From Incurvaria masculella (lineage: Eukaryota; Arthropoda; Insecta; Lepidoptera; Incurvariidae), in assembly GCA_946894095.1 (NCBI GenBank), contig OX335651.1, positions 332,501 to 396,500 of the forward strand: DNA of 64,000 bases, read 5' to 3'. A program made the position numbers and the translations under genes. The notes under the pieces are model-generated. The model searched no databases. It was not told where the DNA came from and saw only the letters and a list, made by a program, of their open reading frames with translations. Shown here piece by piece: positions 12,101 to 22,312 of this stretch; the stretch's first letter is position 1; each line of letters opens with the position of its first letter.

Positions 12101-15100
12101 AGTTGTCTCATTAGAAATCCGAAAGTAATTCGATTTCTAGATATAAGCAAAAACAGCATATATGCATAAACAAAAAGTTCCATTTGCTTTTAGATTTCTA
12201 CATTTAGTCAAAAAAGTTCGGAAATGGACACCGTTTCCGTAATATATTTTGTATAGAAAAAGGAAACATACATTAACAAAAATAGGTTGATGAAGGAATC
12301 ATATATTGTAAGAATAACACTTATAATCGTTAGACTTAGTTAGTTAACTTGGGGTGCCTCGTCTAACTTTGCGATTTGGCTAGTACCAGGGCCTTAAGGT
12401 GGCCCAACCCGGGCGGCGCGCGCGGGACTAACTCATTCACGGGCACGGTACAAAACCGTGCTATCGCCCTCTGGGACCTTCTCTGTTTCAAAGAAAAAGA
12501 CAGGTTCCATGATGAGTAATATGCAACATGTCCACAAAGCAGACAATTTGCATAGTGTTAGAATTGGTAAGATTTACGAAAATTTTAATTACAAAACGAC
12601 TTATAGCTAAAAGTAAACCACGACCGCTGTAGTAAAAAATCTAACAAAAGCCAAATTGATTATAAATCTTCATGAAAAAAGCTATGCCTGATGACTAATC
12701 TTTTTAAGATGTTCTTATTTTATCGTTGAGTAATCCACCTCCAAAGTTTTTGTGTAAAACGCGCGAAAAATTCGAACTTTCGGAACTTATAACTAAGAAA
12801 CCTAACAAAATTTTAAAATGCCAACGGTCATCAGACATCTAGTTCGATCAAATAAAGCTATTTCGAGCAAAATTTTGGATCTCTGACAAGAAATATGGGC
12901 GTGATCTTCTTTCCCCGTTTGTATAGGGAGTTGAGCGGGATGGCCCACCTTAAAGGGGCATATGGCGTACGCCAGGACCTCTTAAGAACGGCTTGTAAGC
13001 TCTTCTCCCCATACAAACGTAGTTTACTTATCATTTGAAAACAACTGTTCCAATTGAATTGATATTTCATATCTATTATCAGGAAACAAACATCTGTGAT
13101 ATTTTTTTTAAAAATCCAAACAGAATCAAATGAAAGCAACAATAAAGTCTTCATACGAATTTTGTTTTCTCTGTGGGTTTGACCAGGATACATTTACCAA
13201 AAAAACAAAGACATGCAGACACAGATATTTGTTGCCGATAGTAGGTTCCTAATATCAAGCAAATTGGAAAAGTGGTTTTCAAATTAACAACAAATTAACA
13301 ACTACGTTTGTATGGGAGGCGGAATTTCTGGAACACCTTCGGTGTGAAACCATAGACTAAGCAATTTCGTTAGGAATTAAATACACGTCTCAACTTGAGT
13401 TACGAACAGTATGCCTTGGTCGGGCAGAGTTAGCAGCACAGCGACCAACACTCACTTCTGTCTGTCGTCGATAGTGGGAAGCCTGTCCCTGCCGACGACG
13501 CGGTCGATCTCCTCGTGAAGCTTGTCCTGGATGGAGGGACACAGCAGGATCTGCTCTATCAGCATCGTCAGCACTTGCGGATTGGCAGACGATGGTGGAA
13601 ACGAATAGTCCGTGCACGTCATGATTAACTGCTCCACTATAAAACAAAAAATCTTACTCGACCGCAAATACCAGCATCAAGTAATCAAATAAACGTATGG
13701 ACGTAATGGTAAGTTCTGATCTAAGTGACATATGGCGTACAACAGGTCTTCATCTAAGAGTGCTCGACGCACCGGTGCACGCGCACTCACCTTCCCAAGC
13801 TTTCAATATGTTTAGTCGAATCTTTTCCTCTCATTTTCATTTTCCTCATCAGGAAAGATTAGTTCACTGTCTTTTATGATAACAGCAAGTAACACTTGCT
13901 GTTATATTATTTAATAGTGGATTCACTGCTGCAGATATATTTAAAGTTTGAATACTAAACTTGTTTGCCAACTATATTAATAGCATGGGTGCAGGTCGTT
14001 TTAAGTCTTATCGACTTGTATATTTTTGACCAAAGTCAGATTTAGGGCCGAGTGCACGAAAGGACAAAAAATCAAAATCAACTTCGACAGGTCACTTTTT
14101 ATGGACAGAACAGAAGGAACTCCATGCGGTTCACTAAAAGTGACGTGTTTGAACACTGATTGACTCAGCTATATCTTCGTGCAATCGGGGCTTAGTCGAT
14201 TACATTTTAAGGACATATTTTCGACCATTAAGGTGGCCCTTCCCGGCGGGATTAACTCATTCGCGGGCACGGTACAAAACCGTGCTATTGCCCTTTTTTG
14301 TTTCAAATAAAAAGACAGGCTCTGTGATGAGAAGGATGCAACATGTCCAAAAAGCAGATAATGCGTTAGTGTTTGATTAAGTAAGATTTACTAAACATTT
14401 TGTTACAAAACGACTTAAAGCTAAAAGTAAACCACGACTGCTGTAGTCAAAAATCTAACAAAAACCAAATTGATTATAATTTTTCATGAATCAAGCTATG
14501 TTTGATGACCAATCTTTTTAAGATGTTTTTTTTTATTTTGTCGTTGAGTAATCCACCTCCAAAATTATTGTTTAAAACGCGCAAAAAATTCGAGCTTTCG
14601 GACCTTATAACTTAGAAACCAAACACAATTTTACAATGCCGTCATCAGACATCTAGTTTGATCAAATAAAGCAATTTTGAGCAAAATTTTGGATCTCTGA
14701 CAAGAAATATGGGCATGATCTTCTTTCCACGTTTGTATGAGGAGTTGAGCGGGAAGGCCCACCTTAAAGTTATAATTGAACAATTCATACCATCGGCCAT
14801 ACAGAATACCCGGATGGTGGGTGCATTTCTTATTTATTAGCATTGATATTTACATCAAAGATATTCAATCAATTAAGGAGAATACGCTCACATTAGGTGG
14901 ATAGGAAATGAAACCTAAACCATCAAAATCTTGACCTATAATATTGTTTGGTTTATAGCGGCATCCTATTATACCAACCCGAGAAGGATGAGCTTCCATT
15001 CTCTCGGATCTCCTGTTTCATTCTCCTGAGATACATGTCGATGAAGTGGCGGTCGTATGACTCGTCGTGCGTCTCCATTGCTTGGTCGATTATGTTCTGA

Positions 15101-18100
15101 AAGGAGGCCATTAACCTATTAATCAATCAAACTCTTAATCTCACCCTTACGATTTGTATGTTGATAAGATATTATTCATCGCATTTCCTGTACATTGAGA
15201 ATTCCGACACACATTTAACAAAGGCAGCTGTATATTGTATGCTTTGAATATTGTCAATATCACTGCTTATCTTAATGTAGTAAAATACAATTTTTATTAC
15301 TTTCTCCTGCACAACATCCACTGCTCTGCTTGCTCTCCTCACCCCTAATAAGGTTAAGTTTAGTTGATACCCAATTCATTGGTAAAATGTGTCCAAAATA
15401 TTGTATACAAATGATTAATTAAGTAATTGCTAAGTTGGCACAACAACTGTCGCTCCGGTGGATAATGGAGTTGGTTTTAACATTTACCCCGTAAAAATCG
15501 AGGAATTCCTGATTCCCCTTGCGCAGGTTATTATACCCGCTGAAGTTGGGAGCGACGTCCTTGAGCCAGGGTGTAAAGCTGAGGGCTCGACCGCAATCGT
15601 CTGAATTCCGTTGAAATAGGATTGCGCCCTTGGCCAGTTTGTACAGAGCATCATAATCTTTGCGATCCACGGAGCTCTGGGTGAATACTGATACTATGCC
15701 GTTGATGAATGGTGGCGCAAAGTAGTGAGGCAGGCTGATCAAGTCACCTTTCACGAACTCCTGGAAATTAAAAACATATTTTGAGTACACTTTTAGTTTT
15801 GCGCATATTAATCTTATTGGCATTTATTATGTTGATTTCCCGATGTCATGTCATGTTATGGTAGTAGCCTAACACGTAAACATGATCGATGTGTCAACTT
15901 AGAAGGTTAAACCTTGATTTATGATAGAAACACCCTTTTCACTTCACACTGCCAACTTGGAGAATACCGTGAAATATTCAGGTGAAAGGACCATAACTTG
16001 GCAGTAAAACATAGCTTTGAATGTGTAATAGTTGGCAAGATACTCGTAATACCAGATTTATCTGCAGATAAATCCTTCTAACGGAATCGTAAATGTTGGA
16101 AAGGTGATACCTTTTCAATGGGATACTTGGGTCCGTTGAGCCTGAGGTCGATCATCTCCTGAATGTCGTGTTGTGTGACGGACTCGAGCGTGTCGGAGCG
16201 CCGCCCGAAGCCAAAGTCGCGCATGTAGCGCAGCGAGAACCGCCGCTGCACGTGCCAGTGGTCACCGTCAGTGAAGAAGATTCCTGTCGCGGCAGTCACC
16301 AAATGGGATTATATGCGTGCTAGCGTCACAAAACGTAAATTATATACGTAGGTACAGTTGCTATAGCAATCGGCACTGTATCGCGGATTTAACGGTAGGT
16401 AGTTTCTAATAATGTATGGTCCCGCATGCATTAGTTTTAACTCAAAACTACAGGTAAGAACTAGTTGAACAAAATTAAATAATTGAAAAGAAATGAAGTC
16501 ATTTTTTATCAATAAGTACTCGTATTTTCGGGCCATACTTACATCATATTATAAAATTACGCAATAACGAAGAAAATCATAGGATGATTATTCAGTTGAA
16601 AGTTTGTGTACAAGAGGATTTAGATTCAGTTTTCCAGATATTTCCATCCGGTGTTATGCAACATCTCAAAGCCATTTCTTTGCCGCACCGCCAGGGTTTA
16701 GAACTGTCTGTGCCTTTCCTCATACCTTCAAACTGGGAGTCTTCAATCATAATCGAAATCAGATGTCTACACAAATAGAATTGCAGGCATGGTGCCTTGC
16801 ATTTCGCGATGAGATGTTTTTGGCCGTTCCTTAGGATCCTCGACACAGCAAGCCATGCTTGCTTATCATTAAAAATTAAAAAGCTTTTGTATTGACTACC
16901 AGATGCGCCAATATTGTGTTGGATCCTCTTCCGGCCAGTTCGTCTTTATTTTTTCATGTTTCATCTCCTTTCAATCCATTAGTTCACTTTTTAGTTAGAC
17001 CAGGTTAACATTGACTATCCTAATCATCATTTTAATTGTTACCTTAACCTTAACCTTTAATCTTTGAAATAGTTTGAAATACTTTTTTGCTATCCATATA
17101 ATTTATTTCGCTTTAACAATCGAGGAAGTCCATAAATTCAATTTGAGTATGCAGGTTGAGCTTCCATCGATTGGAACAATTGCACCATGGTAATCACGGA
17201 GATCACCGTAATCGCTCCGGAATGGTCCCGATTTCCTTTCGTGACATCTAGTTTTTCAGCTATTCATTATCAAGGTTTATGTTTTCGGGACGCCACCTGG
17301 CCACCGATTGGCCCCCACCCCGCCTCACATGTAGCAATGGCTGCGGCCAAGAACGGCAGCCTTAGGTATTATCTGGCTTCAGAGTTCAAAAATGTTTGGT
17401 GTGACCCCAGAATAAATAGCGGTCGCGCAGCGCTCTGTTGCCAAAGTGTACAAGGGTTTTATTACATTTGATCAATGAGTTAGTATAAAAACAAAAACTG
17501 TTAGCCGAATTTAGTAACATGTTGTTTAACATTTTAATTTATTGTGACTCCAAGAATCACTTTCTTACATAAATGTAGTATTTGCAAACTCAACCTGTAC
17601 CATCAGTACAGGCGTCAGGCGCGTGCTGCCGGCGTTGTTACCAGTTGATATTTACATCTTATCTCTGCTCTACCGCAGAATAATAACAAAACTACTTCTT
17701 AGCTCTACTCTACTTGCAAACATAAAACCAACTAGCAAACACCTCGATAACATTTCGTTGGTCAAAAATAACAATACCTAGCAGCGGTTAGCCAAATCTT
17801 TAATCACGGGTTTTTTTTTAATATTTTGGCATTTATCGATTAGAAATGGAAGTTGCATATGAATAGGACCAAGTTTCAAGCGGACTTTAAAAATACTAGT
17901 AGTTCGCCCCGAGCTGTGAACTCGCCACTGTTGTAAGAAATAATAGATATCTAACGAGAAGGTATATTTGCTATGAAAAGTATGGAATAATAAGATACGG
18001 TATAAGTAATATTAAATTTTTAACGACACGTACGTTTTAGTTTTAGATAAAATTATAACTTTAATTGTTTATTGATGATCCAGTACACTGCACTCGGATT

Positions 18101-21100
18101 TGTCATATTTTTTCATTAGCCATTTCAGAAATTCAAGCGAAGAAGAACTGACAAGAAACTCCGCTGGTAATTTTTTCAGCTTCCTAAGTCTAAGTTTACA
18201 AAAGTGTTTGCCACTGCTTACAAGGTATTGGTACTTTGTTTGTGTTACAAAAGTGTTTGCCACTGCTTACAAGGTATTGGTACTTGTTTGTGTTAATAAC
18301 TTATTGATTTTTTTCTAACATCAAACAATATTTACCAATTATGATAAAACACAGGTAGAAGCATGGATGTGAAGAAATTCATCTCCATAGGTAAAAGCAA
18401 TACAATAATTAAGGCAATGTGCGACAGTTCATGGCATGATTTTTACCAGCTTAATGAAAATTCCTGCGTACGCAGATATTGCCTTTTTGCAACTATTATT
18501 CCGCCAAAGTAGTGTTCGGTAAAATGCCCGGCTAGTTAAAATTTACGAAAAACTATAGTTGTTTAAAAAAGTAACGATGATTTTTGCATACCGCTAGAAA
18601 AGCTGCAGATGTTTTGAAAGAAATAGAAGTACTCGATCACTTTTACTTTTATTTTAATTGCAATGCAAAGTTGCCGTTTCAGATTTTTTTACCTGTTTTT
18701 GTAGTTTTGCGTCAAATATCAATTGTTTTAGATTATTCTGTTAGTCAAAATGAAAATAACCAAACCCCGTTTTATAATTTTAAAACATATTTATAGAGAA
18801 TTGAAAAATTGGAAACTACTAATTTAAAATATAAATTAAAAAAATCTTAAAAAAACCCATAGGGCTCAGGTCAATTGTTTGGGGCTGAACACGTAGCAGA
18901 CGGTCCCACCTACGTAATGTATGTTCAAACGTCTGCCAAACATCCTGCATATATAATATATATTTCCTGTTTATAATTTATATGTGATGCTATTTTTCCA
19001 GGAGAGCTAATCAAAGAATCAGGGTAAAATCTTTTCACCCAAGTAGCTGTCATATTTCGTGTAGAAAAAAAACATCAGTAGTATTATTCCGGGAGGTCAC
19101 GACATTTTTGGTCACGATAAGGTAAATGGCTGCATCTGGGTTCACATGTTAGGGACCAACCCTCTGATGCTAAATAAAATTTAAAAAAATAAATAAAATG
19201 TTTTATTGTTCAAAAAAATATAAAGGCATAAAATACATAAAATAATGTTGTGTGCAATATGTCATATAGCCCATAACCATGTATACACCCTGCTCCCTAA
19301 ACTAGCCCGTAGACTGTACTATAGGGAGCAGTGGGTATTCCTGTTAATTTAATTTAAGCAGGTAGGGCATTTCTGGAAAAACTTATAGCAATATGTCGGT
19401 CTGCCAGTGCAGAGTGGTTGCGTTCTCGCAAAATAGATGCTGGTATGTACCTGCTGATGAATATACTGATTATCTGGAGACATTTACACCTATTAATTAT
19501 ACAACAATAACCAGACGGTTACTTAATTAAATACTTAAATATACCTAAAGTTATATCTGTAACCTAAATCGCCTATAACTACTAAATGCAACCAAAGATT
19601 TTTTCAGTTTTTGTATTGTTAAGCAAGTATTTATTGATACTTTCGTGCTTCGTCATTTGCATCCATTTACCTTATCATATGTATTTTTTGTCACCATAAC
19701 TACTTTTTCAGGCGCCTTATCTACGTAATGCAACCACTTGGAACAGGCAGACTGACACATTTAGCTTCAGAGGGTTGTACTTTATCCCGTGAACCCAGTT
19801 TCAGCCATTTACGTTATCGGTACCATTTTTGTCGCGACCTCCTAGTCTATATTCAGAGTGGGCTGTCAACGTTGGGAACTTGGGGCAACAGATTTACCAT
19901 GCTTAACCAGAGATCTAAGTTATTTGTGCGAAACGCAGTCCGGAGATTATCCGCGTTTTCACAGTGCACCCACTCACATAGTTGATGACAGCGCTACTCG
20001 GGTGAGCTTTCCAGAGTTATTTGGATAAAAGAGCAGAAATAAATTCACCCAGTTTCTTGAACCAAGCGCGCAGTCGTCCCAAGAGGATGTCCATCCTGCC
20101 GTCGAACGCTTCGTCGTGCAGCATCTCCTTGAGCATGTCGGGGTCGTTGATGACGACGGTGGGCACGGGCCCCAGGTACAGCCCGACCAGCTTGGACTTG
20201 TAGAATCGACTTAGCTTAAGGAATGCGGAAGAGAGGCTGTTCCAGTCGAGCGCGAGGACAATCCAGTAGGCGCCGTACACCGGGAGATTCGGCGGGCCTG
20301 GGGGAACATTTTGATATTTTAATGGGTTCCTATTTTAGCCATGTGCAATCCAGCACTAACCATTTAGAATTATTGAACTTGCGAATGAAAGGTCCTGGCA
20401 TTTTGATGTTATGGAATGAGTTGTACATGTATGGAGAATTAATCAATGACTTAAAAAACGAAAAAACGAATTATTAAAAATATAAAAAACCTGAGAGCGC
20501 AAGATATGATAACTTAAAATTTTCAAATTTACTTATTTTAATAAATGAACTTAAAAGAAAGAAACAAGTTGAAAAATTAAATATTTTTTGTGCTTTGAAT
20601 GATCATGGTTGACAGTGTGCTTTCTTCAATTAATGTGTCCTTGCTTCACGGTCGATTATACATACATACATAGTAACTAATTGATATGGCCTTCGGTTCC
20701 TTCAGCGATCCGAACTTGATTTTTATAGCTGCGAAACGTCATCATTTCAAAGTTCTCTTCAACTTTGGGAAAAAGTAAAAGATCGCACTGACGGAGGCCA
20801 CTTGATACCTCGCTCGAGACATGCCCAAAATGCTGGCGATAATCGATGTTGTGATGGTGTGATGAATCGTTCGAGATACCAACTTCCTCTGCCACCTCTC
20901 TAATAGGGAAAGCACAATGTCTTCGATTTTGTGGGTGATCTCATCAGTAGTCCATATTCTTGAGCGTCTGTCGTCATGGTCTTTCGTTTTAACGTCTTCG
21001 TGGCCCTGTTCGAAACGGTTATCTACTCTAAATATTATTTAATAGTAAACAGATGTTTTCTTTATAGCACACTCCCTATAAGCGGTCTTCTAACAATCCA

Positions 21101-21650
21101 ACCACGGCGAAGTCAAAGGCACAGTATTTAATTGCATACATTAATTTATATATTACTTCATTGCATATGTTTTTAACACACTCTCTCATTTTCACTCTAG
21201 AAAAAATTACGAGTTGAGGTTATTTCCCGTTCTATACGTATATGTACTAGATTATCCATCAAAACAACTACGCATAAAAATGGCATTTTGTATTTAGAAT
21301 GCAAATTGATTCATTCACATATTTAAATAAGCATTTCAAATATTACGTGTTTCTTTTTATCAGCCGATGAGTTAATATTTTATGAAATTACAATTACTTA
21401 AAAGATTTAGTTTTTCACAAATATATTCTATCTATTATTTAAATAATGTTTTAATAAATTTAAAGTTCTTTGATAACATTAAATTATTTTCTTAGGGAAA
21501 AAGCCAAAATTCCTAAATGCGACACAATGAAGCTTTATGTCATGCGAAACACTTACCAGGTGGAAAATTGTTGGGCTTCTTGTACGCATTTTTAATTAAA
21601 CGATTGAGCACTAAGATTAAGAGCAAGGAAGCTAAACAGATCGTCAACAT
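9111..21650 (-). CDS. Cytochrome P450, CYP2 clan, CYP304-like (copy B)
   Basis: A haem-thiolate monooxygenase of the ER membrane; the substrate is unknown. Nine minus-strand exons: 21557-21650 (ATG), 20049-20297, 16111-16283, 15488-15760, 14979-15096, 13456-13636, 11375-11492, 10393-10534 and 9111-9295 (stop TGA 9111-9113). All boundaries are GT/AG, the joins stay in frame, and the product is 510 residues, normal for microsomal P450s. Visible hallmarks are an N-terminal anchor (residues 1-20), hinge PPGPP (30-34), C-helix W124-R128, K-helix EMMR (373-376), FRPERF (426-431) and haem motif [11 protein letters not shown] with Cys454. The I-helix lacks a canonical AGxxT. Exon lengths and phases match copy A exactly, about 88 percent identity by my count. 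The CYP304 assignment is from memory of family phrases; the P450 call is firm. Confidence 0.95.
9715..10010 (-). mobile_element. SINE copy in intron 8 of P450 copy B
   Basis: The shared SINE body is present in reverse (ATTGAACTGGATGG, ATTGCCGCTTTAACCATCG, CAATGCGATG.TACCAACC, GGGGACCTACA). On the far side it ends with the alternative head containing CCCTTAGTCGCCTCTTACG, also seen at 36.0 and 59.7 kb. It is diverged. Confidence 0.65.
10105..10267 (+). mobile_element. 5'-truncated RTE LINE tail
   Basis: The + strand encodes the very end of an RTE-type reverse transcriptase (about [25 protein letters not shown]) followed by a (TGAC)n tail at about 10250-10267. Flanks AAACCACATT (10095-10104) and AAACCGCATT (10268-10277) look like a 10-bp target duplication with one change. 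Same family as at 22.2 and 38.2 kb. Confidence 0.8.
11040..11271 (+). mobile_element. Fragment of the TTAA-ended MITE family
   Basis: It holds the right part of the repeat (AATCCACGACC, GTATAAAACGCGCGAAAA, TCAAATAAAGCTGTTTTGAG, TTTTGGATCTC) without either terminal inverted repeat. More diverged than the full copies, so probably older. It is in intron 7 of P450 copy B. Confidence 0.7.
12394..12953 (+). mobile_element. TTAA-ended MITE, full length
   Basis: 560 bp with inverted ends TTAAGGTGGCCCAACCCGG on the left and a complementary GGCCCACCTTAA on the right. Conserved internal marks are GGGCACGGTACAAAACCGTG, AAAGTAAACCACGACCGCTG and GTAAAACGCGCGAAAA. It has no coding potential. TTAA at both outer edges may be a target duplication or part of the repeat. 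It is in intron 6 of P450 copy B. Confidence 0.85.
12954..13010 (-). mobile_element. LINE 3' tail next to the MITE
   Basis: On the minus strand it reads GTCCTGGCGTACGCCATATG, the tail seen at 43.5 and 61.2 kb in the Jockey/CR1-like LINE copies. The MITE at 12394-12953 ends exactly beside it, so the MITE probably inserted at this LINE tail. A similar scrap lies at about 13725-13790. Confidence 0.5.
14228..14767 (+). mobile_element. TTAA-ended MITE, full length
   Basis: 540 bp with ends TTAAGGTGGCCCTTCCCGGC and ..GGCCCACCTTAA. It has the same internal landmarks as the copy at 12394, including ACGGTACAAAACCGTG and the AAACGCGC stretch. It is in intron 5 of P450 copy B. Confidence 0.85.
16284..18074. 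other. Intron 2 of P450 copy B, first part: no recognised feature
   Basis: About 1.8 kb with short overlapping open frames at 16584-16846 and 17187-17471 that match no known domain. I see no transposon ends. Confidence 0.4.
18075..18300 (+). repeat. Repeat D with an internal 50-bp tandem duplication
   Basis: Same family as 8336-8680 and 56065-56395. The segment with AAAAGTGTTTGCCACTGCTT and GGTATTGGTACTT occurs twice in a row (about 18197-18246 and 18248-18296), differing by a base or two, so the duplication is recent. Confidence 0.65.
18301..20048. other. Intron 2 of P450 copy B, second part: AT-rich, no recognised feature
   Basis: Low-complexity AT-rich DNA. Open frames at 18584 and 19728 show no domain or splice context. 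No gene is supported. Confidence 0.4.
20660..21010 (-). pseudogene. Mariner-family transposase relic, internally deleted
   Basis: The minus strand reads [10 protein letters not shown], the second helix-turn-helix phrase of mariner/SETMAR-type transposases. Soon after it reads [11 protein letters not shown], the phrase around the last catalytic aspartate. In an intact gene these lie well over 100 residues apart, so most of the catalytic domain is gone, and frame breaks precede the relic. It is in intron 1 of P450 copy B. Confidence 0.7.
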
Positions 21651-21692
21651 TTTGAATTTAGAGTAGGTGTTGCCTCTGCGAGTCCGACATGG

Positions 21693-21721
21693 AACTGACT
21701 TGAAGAATAATCACATTTATA
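21693..21721 (-). promoter_or_regulatory. Candidate core promoter of P450 copy B
   Basis: On the minus strand TATAAAT (21715-21721) is followed by the arthropod initiator TCAGTT, with its A at 21696, about 25 nt downstream. The ATG follows 46 nt later at 21650. Copy A has a similar arrangement. Inferred from sequence only. Confidence 0.45.
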
Positions 21722-22210
21722 CAGACACTTTCATGACGCACATATCTACATGAAAACAGAATTTTACATAATGAGTTGTGAGTAGGTATGTGTTATCTTA
21801 TGTCACTATGGACACTGACCACGTATCTACACAGTACCGTTTTGCGGTGTCGCCCGAAGGGAGAGAGATTACCGAACTGAAAAGTTGAAACAAGATTATA
21901 ATAGATTTTTTTTGTCTTACCACATTCCCTTACCTAGATTGGCTTACCACAGGTATTTTTCGCAAACATACTTAGTACAATACTTAGGACATAGACCTAA
22001 TTAGATTTTATGATTGTAGATACACGATTGAGATTTCAGACCGTAGATACCAGGGTGTTCAGGAGAATCAACATCGGAACAGATCACTTCCTCCTAGTAA
22101 CTAGGTTCAAGGGGCTGTTCCGGGGTTGGCGCTCAACTCACTCAAACCCATGGAATAGATTAGAGTTGAGAAACTGCAAGGCGAGGATGATAGGACAGAG
22201 TATACAAAGA

Positions 22211-22303
22211 GCAGCAGTGGTTCCGTACCGCTGAGGGTCGGGAGGACTGGAGAAAAATTGGACAGGCGTATGTCCAGCAGTGGACGCCAACACGCTGACT
22301 GAC
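22211..22303 (+). mobile_element. 93-bp RTE LINE tail with 9-bp target duplication
   Basis: Only the last 90 bp or so of the RTE element is present (GTGGTTCCGTACCGCTGAGG to CACGCTGACTGAC). It is flanked by ATACAAAGA at 22202-22210 and 22304-22312. This is an extreme 5' truncation with an intact duplication. Confidence 0.85.
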
Positions 22304-22312
22304 ATACAAAGA

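Noticed and set aside
17187..17471. 94-codon open frame
   Set aside because: No similarity recognised, no splice or promoter context, and it is inside a P450 intron.
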